Below are positions 16,321-25,719 of a DNA stretch of 64,000 nt, piece by piece; the first letter of the stretch is position 1; each line of letters starts with the position of its first letter. The notes under the pieces were generated by a model, which was not told where the DNA came from, did not search any database, and worked only from the letters and a program-made list of their open reading frames with translations. A program made the translations under genes and the position numbers. The stretch lies in contig JARLJB010000158.1 of the NCBI GenBank assembly GCA_031291415.1, positions 1-64,000 of the forward strand, in the 5' to 3' direction. Source of the DNA: Telmatospirillum sp. (GTDB lineage: Bacteria; Pseudomonadota; Alphaproteobacteria; Rhodospirillales; Magnetospirillaceae).

Positions 16321-17058
16321 TTATATCATTGCCATACCGCCATTGACATGAATTGTCTGGCCGGTGACGTAGGCGGCCTCGACGCTGGCCAGATAGACCG
16401 ACGCGGCGGCGACCTCCGCGGGATCCCCCATTCTTCCCAAGGGAATACCCGCGAGCAGTTTGGACTTCTGATCGGCGGTCAGCACATCGGTCATCGCCGA
16501 CGTTATAAAACCCGGCGCGATACAGTTGACCGTAATCCCGCGTGACCCGACTTCCTGGGCCAGGGCTTTCGACATGCCGATCAGTCCGGCCTTCGAGGCC
16601 GCATAATTGACTTGTCCGGGATTTCCGGTCACGCCGACGATCGAGGTGATATTGATGATGCGGCCGAAACGGCGCTTCATCATGCCTTTGACCGCCGCAC
16701 GGGACAGCCGGAAGGCGGCGCTGAGATTGACGTCGAGAACCGTCTGCCAGTCCTCGTCCTTCATGCGCAACACCAGACCGTCGCGCGTCACGCCGGCATT
16801 GTTGACCAAAATGTCGAGTGATCCCAAGGCCGCCTCGGCGGCCTTGGCCAACTGTTCGACGGATTGCGGATCAGTCAAATTGCAGGTGACGACCTGGGTC
16901 TTTTCCCCGAGCTCGCTGGCCAGTGCCTCGAGAGCCTCGCGCCGGGTTCCCGACACCGCCACGATGGCTCCCTGAGCTGCGAGGGCTCGCGCGATCGCCC
17001 CCCCGATATCGCCGGAAGCCCCGGTAACCAGGGCCGTCCTGCCGGTCAAATCAAACAT
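16321..17058 (-). CDS. fabG: 3-oxoacyl-ACP reductase
   Basis: A 245-residue short-chain dehydrogenase that reduces 3-oxoacyl-ACP with NADPH. It shows the cofactor motif TGASGDIG (13-20), NNAG, and the catalytic Ser139, Tyr152 and Lys156 (YAASK), with the C-terminal HVNGGMAMI typical of FabG. It follows fabD by 19 bp. Position in the fab cluster supports a housekeeping role in fatty acid elongation rather than that of a generic SDR. Confidence 0.95.
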   Translation of the reverse strand: MFDLTGRTALVTGASGDIGGAIARALAAQGAIVAVSGTRREALEALASELGEKTQVVTCNLTDPQSVEQLAKAAEAALGSLDILVNNAGVTRDGLVLRMKDEDWQTVLDVNLSAAFRLSRAAVKGMMKRRFGRIINITSIVGVTGNPGQVNYAASKAGLIGMSKALAQEVGSRGITVNCIAPGFITSAMTDVLTADQKSKLLAGIPLGRMGDPAEVAAASVYLASVEAAYVTGQTIHVNGGMAMI

Positions 17059-17077
17059 GACTGAGACGCTCCCTTAA

Positions 17078-18016
17078 TCAGGCCTTGAGAAAAGCTTCGA
17101 TGTCGGCCGGCGTTTGCAACGAGACGGCGGAAATATCCTTGTCGATGCGCTTGGTCAAGCCGGACAGCACTTTTCCGGCCCCCATCTCGACAAGATTATC
17201 GACCCCGGCGGCCTTCATCGCCAGGACGCTCTCGCGCCAACGAACCGTGCCGGTGACCTGCGCCACCAACAGCTTGCGAATTTCCTCCGGGTCGCGGGTC
17301 GGGCTCGCCGTCACATTGGCAATCAGCGGAACCACTGGCGCCTGCATGGCGACATGGGACAGAGCGTCGGCCATCACGTCGGCAGCCGGCTGCATGAGTG
17401 CGCAATGGAAAGGTGCTGAAACGGGCAGCAGGATGGAGCGCTTGAAGCCTCTGGCGGCGAAGATGGCCATGGCGCGTTCAACCGCGACCTTCGTTCCGCT
17501 GACCACCACTTGCCCGGGTGCATTGTCGTTGGCCGCCTCGCAGACATCTTTTTCGGCCGCTTCCCGGGCGATCTCGCGAGCCTGGTCGATTTCGACGCCG
17601 AGCAGCGCCGCCATGGCGCCCTGACCGACGGGCACGGCCTTTTGCATGGCCAATCCCCGCGTTTTAAGCAGCCGCGCGGTATCGGCCAGACTGAAGGTTC
17701 CCGCTGCCGCCAGGGCTGAATATTCGCCGAGGCTGTGGCCGGCGACCATCGCCGCCTTCTCGCCGATCTTCCAGTTCCCCTGTTGCTCGAGAACCCGGAC
17801 GACGGCAAGACTGACCGCCATCAACGCCGGCTGGGCGTTCTCGGTCAGCACCAGCTCGCTCTCGGGCCCGTCCCACATCAGCCTCGACAATTTCTGCTTC
17901 AGCGCCTCGTCGACTTCACCGAACACGTCGCGGGCGATGGAAAAAGCCTCGGCGAGCGCATGCCCCATACCGACGGCTTGCGACCCTTGTCCCGGAAAGA
18001 CGACTGCACGCGACAT
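17078..18016 (-). CDS. fabD: Malonyl-CoA:ACP transacylase
   Basis: A 312-residue FabD that loads malonyl groups onto ACP. FPGQGSQ opens the protein, GHSLGEYSA holds the nucleophile Ser95, and the APFHCALM motif provides the active-site histidine. The start was placed at 18016, with AGGGGG upstream and the normal MSRAVVFPGQ beginning. The frame extends 16 codons further to 18064 without family similarity. It is the first gene of the fab-mltG run, so the operon promoter should lie in 18017-18227, a gap shared with the divergent dehydrogenase gene. Confidence 0.95.
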   Translation of the reverse strand: MSRAVVFPGQGSQAVGMGHALAEAFSIARDVFGEVDEALKQKLSRLMWDGPESELVLTENAQPALMAVSLAVVRVLEQQGNWKIGEKAAMVAGHSLGEYSALAAAGTFSLADTARLLKTRGLAMQKAVPVGQGAMAALLGVEIDQAREIAREAAEKDVCEAANDNAPGQVVVSGTKVAVERAMAIFAARGFKRSILLPVSAPFHCALMQPAADVMADALSHVAMQAPVVPLIANVTASPTRDPEEIRKLLVAQVTGTVRWRESVLAMKAAGVDNLVEMGAGKVLSGLTKRIDKDISAVSLQTPADIEAFLKA

Positions 18017-18227
18017 ATTGCCCCCTTCGAAAAATTGGCGACAAGGAATAGCGCTCACCCCCACCGTGTCAAGCCCGCAGGATCGTCAACCCGATCTTGA
18101 TGCTCCCTCCAGGCACCCCAAATTAGATGGCAATCGAAGGAAACCGGCGGCTGACGACGGTTTCCTTCGCCTGGTGGCCGGGCAGGATCTATCTTGGGCG
18201 ATCCGGGCAGTCGACAAGGGGGTTCGC

Positions 18228-19196
18228 GTGAACATCTTGATTCCTGACGACTACCAGCATGCGGTTGCCGGTCTCAACTGCCTCGGGCTCCTGGAGGGGC
18301 ATCGGGTTCGCATTCTGGGCGACCTCGCGCGCGATCCGTCGGCCGACGAAGAGATTGCCGCCGCCGAAGCCATCGTACCGATCCGGGAACGCACCCGCAT
18401 CGACGCAGACTTTCTCCGTCGGGCGCCACGGCTGAAATGCATCAGTCAAACCGGCAAGATCGCCCCGCATATCGACGTCGCCGCCTGTACCGAACGAGGC
18501 GTCGCGGTCCTCGAAGGCTCTGGCTCGCCCACTGCTCCGGCCGAACTGACATGGGCGCTGATTCTCGCGGCGAAACGCCAGATCGTCACCGCGGCCAATG
18601 ATCTTCGCCACGGACGTTGGCAAACCACCTTTGGTGAAAGCGTCCATGGACAGACGTTGGGAATTTGGGGCTATGGCAAAATTGGACGGATGATCGCACA
18701 GTTCGGCCGCGTCTTCGGCATGGAGGTAATGATCTGGGGACGCGACGAGTCTCGGGCCCTGGCCACCCGCGATGGTTTCGCGACCTTTTCCAGCCGCGAC
18801 GCGCTTTTTGAAAGCTCCGACGTGCTCACCATCCATCTTCGGTTGGTCGCGGAAACCGCGGGGGCCATCAGTGCAGCCGACTTCGCGCGAATGAAAAAGT
18901 CGGCCCTGTTCGTCAATACCAGCCGCGCCGGACTGATCGCCCGAGGCGCGCTGGAGGCGGCGCTGGCCGCCGGCCGGCCCGGCGGCGCGGCGCTCGACGT
19001 TTTCGACGACGAACCGCTTTACGACCCGCATCACCCGCTTTTGTCGCTTCCCAACGTTCTTTGCACGCCGCACATCGGTTATGTGGAACGCGGCAGCTAC
19101 GAGCTCTATTTCAGCAAGGCCTTCGTGAATATTCTCGCCTTTGCGGCCGGGCATCCCGCCAACCTCGTCAACCCGGCCGTTCTCGAGGTCCGTTAG
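18228..19196 (+). CDS. D-2-hydroxyacid dehydrogenase family protein
   Basis: A 322-residue NAD-dependent dehydrogenase of the D-isomer 2-hydroxyacid family (SerA/formate dehydrogenase relatives). The Rossmann motif IWGYGKIG is near residue 145. The catalytic Arg (NTSRAGL), Glu (DVFDDEP) and His (TPHIGYVER) are in place. Lack of an ACT-type tail argues against classic PGDH regulation. The start is GTG at 18228, supported by AAGGGGG five bases upstream and by MNILIPDDYQ as a natural N-terminus; the frame upstream to 17646 is antisense to fabD. The substrate is unknown. Confidence 0.85.
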   Translation: MNILIPDDYQHAVAGLNCLGLLEGHRVRILGDLARDPSADEEIAAAEAIVPIRERTRIDADFLRRAPRLKCISQTGKIAPHIDVAACTERGVAVLEGSGSPTAPAELTWALILAAKRQIVTAANDLRHGRWQTTFGESVHGQTLGIWGYGKIGRMIAQFGRVFGMEVMIWGRDESRALATRDGFATFSSRDALFESSDVLTIHLRLVAETAGAISAADFARMKKSALFVNTSRAGLIARGALEAALAAGRPGGAALDVFDDEPLYDPHHPLLSLPNVLCTPHIGYVERGSYELYFSKAFVNILAFAAGHPANLVNPAVLEVR

Positions 19197-19212
19197 GGGC
19201 TTGACGCTTCGC

Positions 19213-19240
19213 TTGCACCCCAAACGGATTAGTGTATATT
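19213..19240 (+). promoter_or_regulatory. Candidate sigma70-type promoter for rpsF operon
   Basis: TTGCAC at 19213-19218 and TATATT at 19235-19240 are separated by 16 bp, close to the housekeeping consensus. They lie about 100 bp before the rpsF start, leaving a leader of ~90 nt. An alternative -35-like TTGACG at 19201 is too far away (28 bp). Assignment is by pattern only. Confidence 0.5.
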
Positions 19241-19259
19241 GCGCGCCTTCTTGCTCCTT

Positions 19260-19276
19260 GCCGGCATGGTGCCGGC
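19260..19276 (+). promoter_or_regulatory. Hairpin in the rpsF leader
   Basis: GCCGGCA and TGCCGGC form a perfect 7-bp stem with a 3-nt loop inside the putative rpsF 5' leader. S6 operons in many bacteria carry a leader element bound by the S6:S18 complex for autoregulation. This stem is in the right place, but the full conserved fold was not traced. Confidence 0.35.
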
Positions 19277-19338
19277 TATGCTCGCGCGCCCGTGACATGG
19301 GGGGCGATGAGAAGAGACAAGCCATAAGGAGTGCTTGA

Positions 19339-19782
19339 ATGTCGCTTTACGAATGCGTGTTCATCGCACGCCAGGATCTGGCCACCCCGCAGGTGGAAAC
19401 CCTGGCCGATGAACTGAATAATATCCTCACCGCTCAGGGCGGCACGGTCACCAAGCGTGAATATTGGGGCCTGCGCAACATCGCCTACCGCATCAAAAAG
19501 AACCGCAAGGGCCATTACGTCCTGTTCAACGTCGATGCTCCCGCTCCCGCCGTGAAGGAGTTCGAGCGCCAGATGTCGATCAACGAAGACGTCTTGCGTT
19601 ATCTGTCGGTTCGCGTCGAGGAACTGGAAGAAGTTCCGTCCGCCGTGATGCAGAGCAAAAATCAGCGTGATGATCGCCCGCGCCGTGATGGCGACGATCG
19701 TCCGCCGCGCCGCGAAGGTGGTTATGGCCGCGACAACGGCTACAGCCGTTCGCCCCGTCCGACCGAGGGAGGTGAGGCATGA
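19339..19782 (+). CDS. rpsF: 30S ribosomal protein S6
   Basis: A 147-residue S6 protein of the 30S platform, which binds 16S rRNA together with S18. The body (residues 1-~95) shows [11 protein letters not shown], the YWGLRNIAY block and VNDVLRY-like [14 protein letters not shown]. The tail (~105-147) is a low-complexity Arg/Asp/Gly extension, as in other alphaproteobacterial S6. TAAGGAG precedes the ATG. Its stop overlaps the rpsR start by four bases, so the two partners are translationally coupled. Confidence 0.97.
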   Translation: MSLYECVFIARQDLATPQVETLADELNNILTAQGGTVTKREYWGLRNIAYRIKKNRKGHYVLFNVDAPAPAVKEFERQMSINEDVLRYLSVRVEELEEVPSAVMQSKNQRDDRPRRDGDDRPPRREGGYGRDNGYSRSPRPTEGGEA

Positions 19783-20057
19783 AAACCGAAACTCACGCGA
19801 CCGGTTCCGCCCGTCCGGCTGCTGGCGCCGCACCGCGGCGTCCGTTCTTCCGCCGCCGCAAGACCTGCCCGTTTTCGGGTGAGGGCGCGCCGAAGATCGA
19901 TTACAAAGACGTTAAGCTGCTGCAGCGTTTCATTTCCGAGCGCGGCAAGATCGTGCCGAGCCGGATCACCGCCGTGTCGGCCAAGAAGCAACGCGAGTTG
20001 GCCCGCGCCATCAAGCGTGCACGTTTTCTTGGTCTGCTGCCCTACGTGGTGAAGTAA
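19779..20057 (+). CDS. rpsR: 30S ribosomal protein S18
   Basis: A 92-residue S18 protein. The core [20 protein letters not shown]-type segment and the C-terminal [16 protein letters not shown] are family-diagnostic, and CPFSGEG precedes them. It pairs with S6 on the ribosome platform. The ATG lies inside the last codons of rpsF (ATGA overlap). The N-terminal ~25 residues are a basic Ala/Pro/Arg extension. Confidence 0.97.
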   Translation: MKTETHATGSARPAAGAAPRRPFFRRRKTCPFSGEGAPKIDYKDVKLLQRFISERGKIVPSRITAVSAKKQRELARAIKRARFLGLLPYVVK

Positions 20058-20070
20058 AAAGGCCTGCGTT

Positions 20071-20098
20071 ACGGTCGTCCGGAGTGCCGGAGGACCGT
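20071..20098 (+). other. Strong hairpin between rpsR and the DUF2232 gene
   Basis: ACGGTCGTCCGG pairs with CCGGAGGACCGT (11 of 12 pairs) across the loop AGTG, 14 nt after the rpsR stop and 21 nt before the next start. There is no U-tract, so it is more likely a processing or partial-attenuation signal that lowers expression after the ribosomal genes than a full terminator. Confidence 0.5.
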
Positions 20099-20119
20099 AC
20101 AGCCGTCCTGGGGGACTGC

Positions 20120-21055
20120 ATGTCCAAGGACCTTGGCCTGTCGGTTGCGGCGGGTTTGGCCAGCGCGCTGGTTTTCCTCTCGGTTCTGACCGGTGGGGGA
20201 ATGGGCGTTTTGCTGGCCTATCTGATGCCTCTTCCGCTGGTCATGATCGGCTTCAGCCGAGGTCTTTGGCAGGCGTTGTTGGCCGCTGCCGTGGCTTTGG
20301 TCGCGGTGGCCGTCGTGGCTCCTTCGGGAGCCCTGGCGTTTGCCGCGACGACACTCTTGCCGACCGGCATTCTGGTTCCCGTCGTTCTGCGGCGGCGTCA
20401 AGCCGCTGACGGCAGGACCGAATGGCATCCGGTAGGCTCGCTGCTGGCGTGGCTGGCGCTGGTAGCCGTGGTCGTGGTGGTTGCCGGTACGTCTTTGACG
20501 GCAGCGCAAGGGACAGGGTTCGAAGATCAGGCCCGCGCCTATGTGACGCAGGTTCTCGATCAGGTTGCCCCCCAGGCGCCGCCTGACATGCGCAGTGGTG
20601 CGATCGCCCTGTGGTCAGCCTTGTTCCCGGCAATGCTGGGATGCGGTTGGTTGCTTATGGTGGTGCTGAACGGCTTGTTGGCGCAATGGATCGTCGCCAA
20701 GGCCGGTCAAGCATCGCGGCCGACACCGGCCTACGCCGAAATGGAGCTTCCGCTCTGGTCGCTGGCGATTTTGGCAGTGGCCGTCCTGGTTGGTGTGACG
20801 ATTGGCGGCAACGTTGGTTACCTGGCGCGAAACGCCGCGGTAATTCTGATAGTGCCGCAAACGTTAGCCGGGTTGACGGTGGTGCATCGAACGTTGCGGG
20901 GACGCCCCAACAGGGGCGTCTTGCTTGCGTTGTTCTATGTGGTGTTTTTTGTCATGTTCGGCTGGTCGTTGGTGGCCGTAGCGGGACTGGGATTAGTTAG
21001 GCATTGGACGAGGCTGCGTCGACGTCAGGTCGAGAGCAGCCAGGAGGAGAAGTGA
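20120..21055 (+). CDS. DUF2232 membrane protein
   Basis: A 311-residue integral membrane protein of the DUF2232 (YybS-like) family, with about eight hydrophobic segments spread across the length. It sits between rpsR and rplI, its normal place in alphaproteobacteria; the function is not established. The start at 20120 has GGGGGA upstream and begins MSKDLGLSV, directly before the first helix. Its TGA shares one base with the rplI ATG (TGATG), so the two are coupled. Confidence 0.82.
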   Translation: MSKDLGLSVAAGLASALVFLSVLTGGGMGVLLAYLMPLPLVMIGFSRGLWQALLAAAVALVAVAVVAPSGALAFAATTLLPTGILVPVVLRRRQAADGRTEWHPVGSLLAWLALVAVVVVVAGTSLTAAQGTGFEDQARAYVTQVLDQVAPQAPPDMRSGAIALWSALFPAMLGCGWLLMVVLNGLLAQWIVAKAGQASRPTPAYAEMELPLWSLAILAVAVLVGVTIGGNVGYLARNAAVILIVPQTLAGLTVVHRTLRGRPNRGVLLALFYVVFFVMFGWSLVAVAGLGLVRHWTRLRRRQVESSQEEK

Positions 21056-21630
21056 TGGAAGTCATCCTGCTTGAGCGAATCGAAAAGCTGGGCCAGATGG
21101 GCGACACCGTGAAGGTGAAGCCGGGTTTTGCCCGCAATTATCTGTTGCCGCAGAAGAAAGCTCTGCGGAACACCAAAGAGAACCAGACCAGGTTCGCGTC
21201 GCAGCGGGTTCAGCTTGAAGCTCAGAACCTGCAGCGCCGTGAGGAAGCTGCGGCCGTCGCCGTCAAGCTCGACGGCTTGGCCATCCTGATCATTCGTCAG
21301 GCTGGTGAAGGCGGCATGCTTTATGGTTCGGTCACCGGCCGTGACGTTGCCGATGCCATCAAGGAAGCCGGCTTCGGCATCGAACGCCGGCAGGTTGCGC
21401 TGGCCCACCCGATCAAGAGCATCGGGACATCGCAAGTGCGGGTGTCTCTGCATCCGGAAGTCGCCGTGAACGTTAAAGTCACGGTGGCCCGGTCGCAGGA
21501 AGAGGCCGAACGTGCTGCCCGGTCGCATGCCGAGGCGGCAGCCGAGGTCGCTGAAGAGGAAGAGGTTGTGGCGGACGAGGCTGAAGCCGAGGAAGCCTCC
21601 GAGCAGGTGGACGACACTGCCGAGGCCTGA
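21055..21630 (+). CDS. rplI: 50S ribosomal protein L9
   Basis: A 191-residue L9. The N-terminal rRNA-binding domain is typical ([19 protein letters not shown], then [16 protein letters not shown]). A long linker helix and C-terminal domain follow ([15 protein letters not shown], then [17 protein letters not shown]). The last ~45 residues are an acidic Glu/Ala-rich tail, longer than in E. coli L9 but common in this class. AGGAGG precedes the start, which overlaps the DUF2232 stop. Confidence 0.96.
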   Translation: MEVILLERIEKLGQMGDTVKVKPGFARNYLLPQKKALRNTKENQTRFASQRVQLEAQNLQRREEAAAVAVKLDGLAILIIRQAGEGGMLYGSVTGRDVADAIKEAGFGIERRQVALAHPIKSIGTSQVRVSLHPEVAVNVKVTVARSQEEAERAARSHAEAAAEVAEEEEVVADEAEAEEASEQVDDTAEA

Positions 21631-21669
21631 CACCAGGCCTGTCCAACGCCCATTTGCCTGACGGATGGT

Positions 21670-21711
21670 GCGCTCTCCCGTGTAACGGGAGGGCGCAGCC
21701 GTCATTTTTTT
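21670..21711 (+). terminator. Rho-independent terminator after rplI
   Basis: The stem GCGCTCTCCCG / CGGGAGGGCGC (21670-21680 with 21686-21696, one mismatch) closes a 5-nt loop. After a short spacer it is followed by seven T residues at 21705-21711. It ends the rpsF-rpsR-DUF2232-rplI transcription unit. Confidence 0.85.
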
Positions 21712-21771
21712 ATGGGCGAGCCCATTTGAGGGCTGGCGCAGGATCATGGTCCTGCCTATGTTAAAACCGTC

Positions 21772-22989
21772 ATGCTGTTGTTCGTGCCCTTAATGCGCCA
21801 TCTGGTGCGTCATGGTCGCCTGACGGTAATCGACGCGTCCGGACGACCTCACATTTTCGGCGGAACTCTTCTGCCGGACATCCCCCCTGTTACCATTCGC
21901 CTGCGTGATCGCCGCCTCCATTGGCGGTTGGCGCTGCAGCCGGCGGTTGCTTTCGGCGAAGCTTTCATGGATGGCACTCTGACCATCGAAGAAGGTTCGC
22001 TGGATGATTTTCTTGCCCTGGTCGACGAGAATACGCGGTTGATTAACCCCCGTTTCGCCCTCCAGGAACGCCTTTCCTTCGTGCTCCGCTATCTGCAGCA
22101 ATGGAACCCGGTGAAGGCCAGCCGGCGCAACGTCGCCCACCATTATGACTTATCGGACGATTTCTACGCGCTTTTCCTCGACGCCGATCGCCAATATTCC
22201 TGCGCCTATTTCGCCAATCCGGAGATGACCCTGGAAGAGGCGCAGACCGCCAAGAAGCAGCATATCATCTCCAAGCTGCTGCTCCGGTCCGGACAAAAGG
22301 TACTCGACATCGGCTGCGGTTGGGGAGGCCTGGCACTCAGCATCGCCCGCCACGCCGACGTCGAAGTCACGGGCATCACCTTGTCCGAGCACCAATTGGC
22401 GATCGCCAGACAACGTGCCGAAGAAGCGCAGCTCTCCCATCGCGTAAAGTTTATGCTGGCCGATTATCGGCAGATTTCCGGCCAATTCGACCGCATAGTC
22501 TCGGTCGGCATGTTCGAACATGTCGGGGTCGGACAATACGGTACCTTTTTCCGGCGAGCGGGGGATCTGCTGACAGACAAGGGAATAGCCCTGCTGCACT
22601 CGATCGGCCGCAGCTACGGATCAGGTGTGACCAACGCCTGGATTCGCAAATACATCTTTCCGGGCGGCTATTGCCCGGCCCTGTCGGAAGTAACCAGCGC
22701 GATCGAGAAAAGCGGTCTGGTCGCCACCGATATCGAGATCCTGCGACCGACCCACTACGCCGAAACCTTGCGCCACTGGCGGAACCGTTTCAACGAACAG
22801 CGGGCCAAAGTGGCCGCCATCTATGACGAGCGCTTCTGCCGGATGTGGGAGCTTTATCTCGCCGGCTCGGAGAGCGCCTTCCGCCGGCAGGGCCTGATGA
22901 CCTGGCAGATGCAGTTCTCTCGCCAACCCTTTGTGGTACCTGCAACCAGGGATTACATGGTGACCGGCGAAACAGAGTTATCCCCATAG
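21772..22989 (+). CDS. Cyclopropane-fatty-acyl-phospholipid synthase family methyltransferase
   Basis: A 405-residue SAM-dependent methyltransferase of the CFA-synthase family. Members transfer a methylene/methyl group to the double bond of unsaturated phospholipid acyl chains at the membrane. The N-terminal ~100 residues are the SCP2-like lipid domain (ALQPAVAFGEAFMDG). The SAM motif VLDIGCGWGGLALSIA is near residues 174-189, followed by SVGMFEHVG and SIGR, both typical. No strong ribosome binding site is visible. It sits between the rplI terminator and dnaB, so it has its own promoter in 21712-21771. Confidence 0.88.
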   Translation: MLLFVPLMRHLVRHGRLTVIDASGRPHIFGGTLLPDIPPVTIRLRDRRLHWRLALQPAVAFGEAFMDGTLTIEEGSLDDFLALVDENTRLINPRFALQERLSFVLRYLQQWNPVKASRRNVAHHYDLSDDFYALFLDADRQYSCAYFANPEMTLEEAQTAKKQHIISKLLLRSGQKVLDIGCGWGGLALSIARHADVEVTGITLSEHQLAIARQRAEEAQLSHRVKFMLADYRQISGQFDRIVSVGMFEHVGVGQYGTFFRRAGDLLTDKGIALLHSIGRSYGSGVTNAWIRKYIFPGGYCPALSEVTSAIEKSGLVATDIEILRPTHYAETLRHWRNRFNEQRAKVAAIYDERFCRMWELYLAGSESAFRRQGLMTWQMQFSRQPFVVPATRDYMVTGETELSP

Positions 22990-23075
22990 TTAACAGGCCG
23001 TCTATCCCCAGCTTTCACACCCCGCGGCCTCGTTTCCCGCTGCCGGGACACGCCGTCATCTGTTAGCATGGAACC

Positions 23076-24593
23076 ATGCTGAAACCGGTAACCTCCGCCC
23101 TGGCGTCGCAAGACGACGTCATTCCTCGTACGCCCCCGCTCAACTACGAGGCCGAACAAGCTTTGCTGGGCGCGATTTTGATGAACAATCGCGCTCTGGA
23201 GCGGGTCGGCGAATTTCTGCAGGCCGAGCATTTCGCCGACCCTGTCCACGGTCGCATCTACGCTGCCTGCCAGCTCCTCGCCTCAAGAAACCAGATCGCC
23301 AATCCCGTCACCCTCAAGACATTCCTCGCGTCTGATACCGGCCTGCAGGAACTGGGGGGCGACGCCTATCTCGCCCAGCTGGCGGCTTCGGCCGCCACCA
23401 TCATCAATGCCGAGGATTATGGGCGCTTGGTTTTCGACCTGCATTTGCGTCGGGAACTGATCGCCGTCGGCGAAGATATGGTCAATGACGCGTTCGAAAC
23501 CGACGTGGACAGCGACGCCAAGGGCCAGATCGAGACCGCCGAGAAGAAATTGTTCGATTTGGCCACCGCTGGCCAAAGCGATGGCGGACTGAAGGAATTC
23601 CGCCATGCGCTGCTTGAGGCGATCACCCAGGCCGAGGAGGCTCACAAGCGGGAAGGCAAGCTTTCCGGCGTCACCACGGGTCTTCGCGATCTCGACCAGA
23701 AGCTGGGCGGTCTGCATTCCTCGGATCTATTGATCCTGGCCGGACGGCCATCAATGGGCAAGACGGCGCTCGCCACCAATATCGCCTTCAATGCCGCCAA
23801 GGCCTTTCGAATGGAAGAACTGCCGGACGGCGAAAAGAAAGTGGTCGACGGAGCGCTGGTCGCTTTCTTCTCGCTCGAAATGTCGGCCGAACAGCTGGCA
23901 ACGCGAATTCTGGCCGACCGCGCCGAGATTCCGTCGAACAAAATCCGGCAGGGCGAACTCACGCACGAGGAATTCGAGCGCCTGGTCATCGCATCCCAGG
24001 AACTGCACCAACTGCCGCTCTACATTGACGACACACCGGCGCTGTCGGTCTCGGCGGTGCGAACCCGGTCCCGGCGGCTGGCCAGGACCCATGGCCTCGG
24101 CATGGTCGTCATCGATTATCTGCAACTGCTGGCCGGCACCACCGGCAAGCGGGTGGAAAACCGCGTCCAGGAAATTTCGGACATCACCCGCAGCCTGAAG
24201 GCACTGGCCAAGGAGTTGAATATCCCGGTCCTGGCCCTGTCCCAGCTTTCCCGTCAGGTCGAGAGCCGTGAGGACAAACGCCCCTTGCTCTCCGATCTGC
24301 GTGAATCCGGATCGATCGAACAGGACGCCGACGTCGTCATGTTCGTTTTCCGCGAACAATACTATCTGGAACGCGCCGAACCCGGCCGCCGCCCCGAGGA
24401 GAGCGAGGAAAAATTCAACACCCGCTACGCCGACTGGCAGAAGCGCTGTTCCGAAGTCTTTAACACGGCCGAAGCGATCATCGCCAAGCAACGCCACGGT
24501 CCAGTCGGCTCCGTCCGACTGTTCTTCGATGGCCAGTACACCCGCTTCGGAGACCTAGACAACTGGCATGGAACCGAGACTCCCACCGAATGA
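23076..24593 (+). CDS. dnaB: Replicative DNA helicase
   Basis: A 505-residue DnaB that unwinds DNA ahead of the replication fork as a hexamer. The N-terminal DnaB domain begins PLNYEAEQALLGAI. The RecA-like domain has Walker A GRPSMGKTAL (near 226-235), Walker B VVIDYLQLL, and SQLSRQVE/LRESGSIEQDADVV. An acidic insert near residues 248-262 (EELPDGEKKVVD) is seen in alphaproteobacterial DnaB. The gene lies after the cfa-like gene and immediately before alr, the normal order. Confidence 0.97.
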   Translation: MLKPVTSALASQDDVIPRTPPLNYEAEQALLGAILMNNRALERVGEFLQAEHFADPVHGRIYAACQLLASRNQIANPVTLKTFLASDTGLQELGGDAYLAQLAASAATIINAEDYGRLVFDLHLRRELIAVGEDMVNDAFETDVDSDAKGQIETAEKKLFDLATAGQSDGGLKEFRHALLEAITQAEEAHKREGKLSGVTTGLRDLDQKLGGLHSSDLLILAGRPSMGKTALATNIAFNAAKAFRMEELPDGEKKVVDGALVAFFSLEMSAEQLATRILADRAEIPSNKIRQGELTHEEFERLVIASQELHQLPLYIDDTPALSVSAVRTRSRRLARTHGLGMVVIDYLQLLAGTTGKRVENRVQEISDITRSLKALAKELNIPVLALSQLSRQVESREDKRPLLSDLRESGSIEQDADVVMFVFREQYYLERAEPGRRPEESEEKFNTRYADWQKRCSEVFNTAEAIIAKQRHGPVGSVRLFFDGQYTRFGDLDNWHGTETPTE

Positions 24594-24603
24594 CCACACC
24601 ATC

Positions 24604-25719
24604 ATGACCGATGCCTCGCAACGCGCCGGGGCAATCCTTACCATCGATCTCGACGCGATCATCGCCAACTGGCGCTTTCTCGACGCCCGCGTGTCTCCGG
24701 GCGCCCGGGCCGCCGCCGTCGTCAAAGGCGATTCCTACGGACTGGGGGCGGCGGCGATCGCACCTGCCCTGCTGGCCGCCGGCTGCAATCGTTTCTTCGT
24801 CGCGACTTTGGACGAGGGACTGGCCCTGCGTCCGCTGCTTGGGCAGGCCGACATCGCCGTTCTCAGCGGGCCGCTGCCCGGCTGCGAGGAGGATTTTCTC
24901 GAGGCCGGCTTACTGCCCGTGCTCAATTCGCGCGATCAGGTCGATCTCTGGCGCGACCTGGCTCACAACCGTGGTCGCAGTCTGCCGTCGGTCTTGCATG
25001 TCGATACCGGCATGTCCCGCCTCGGCCTGCGTTACGCCGAGGCCGAGAGCCTGGCCGAGGACGGCGATACCATGGCCGCCATCGCGCCGGTCCTGGTGAT
25101 GAGCCATCTGGCCTGTGCCGACGACGTCGCTCATCCGATGAACCGCCAGCAGCTTGTCGCCTTCCGTGCGGCCCGAGCCCTCTTTCCAGGAATCCCCGGC
25201 AGCCTGTCGGCCTCGTCGGGCATTTTCCTGGGGCCGGAATGGCATGCCGACTGGTGCCGGCCGGGCGCCGCGCTCTATGGCCTGCGGCCGAACGATCAAG
25301 GCCCCAACCCGATGACACCGGTTGTCCGTCTTGACGCCAGGATTCTTCAGGTCCGTGACATTGACGCCGGAGAATGCGTTGGTTATGGTGCGACGCACCG
25401 CGCTGACCGGCGAGGCAAACTGGCTACCGTTGGCGTTGGTTATGCCGACGGGCTGTTTCGGACCCTGGGCAATTGCGGCTGGGGATATCTGGGAGAACAC
25501 CGAGTGCCGCTGGTTGGACGCGTGTCGATGGATCTGGTGGTCTTCGACGTCACCGGCCTGCCCGCCGGACTGGCGAAATCCGGAGCCATGATCAACCTGA
25601 TTGGCCAGGGCAACAGCCTCGATGATGTCGGCAAGGCGGCCGGCACGATAGGTTACGAAATCCTCACCGCCCTGGGAAACCGCTATCATCGGCACTATCT
25701 GGGTGGTTCTCGGTCATGA
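24604..25719 (+). CDS. alr: Alanine racemase
   Basis: A 371-residue PLP enzyme interconverting L- and D-alanine for peptidoglycan. Lys41 in VVKGDSYGLGA is the PLP-binding lysine, and the second catalytic base Tyr is in VGVGYADGLF. The usual VKADAYGHG motif is altered to VKGDSYGLG, which keeps the lysine. The start is ambiguous: ATG 24604 gives a natural N-terminus, while ATG 24568 overlaps dnaB. Its TGA overlaps the mlaE start (ATGA), so alr and mlaEF are cotranscribed. Confidence 0.92.
   Translation: MTDASQRAGAILTIDLDAIIANWRFLDARVSPGARAAAVVKGDSYGLGAAAIAPALLAAGCNRFFVATLDEGLALRPLLGQADIAVLSGPLPGCEEDFLEAGLLPVLNSRDQVDLWRDLAHNRGRSLPSVLHVDTGMSRLGLRYAEAESLAEDGDTMAAIAPVLVMSHLACADDVAHPMNRQQLVAFRAARALFPGIPGSLSASSGIFLGPEWHADWCRPGAALYGLRPNDQGPNPMTPVVRLDARILQVRDIDAGECVGYGATHRADRRGKLATVGVGYADGLFRTLGNCGWGYLGEHRVPLVGRVSMDLVVFDVTGLPAGLAKSGAMINLIGQGNSLDDVGKAAGTIGYEILTALGNRYHRHYLGGSRS

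Noticed and set aside
22970-23010. Two TATCCCCA motifs near dnaB taken as possible DnaA boxes or a replication origin
   Set aside because: They miss the TTATNCACA consensus, only two are present, and no AT-rich unwinding region or origin gene set is nearby.
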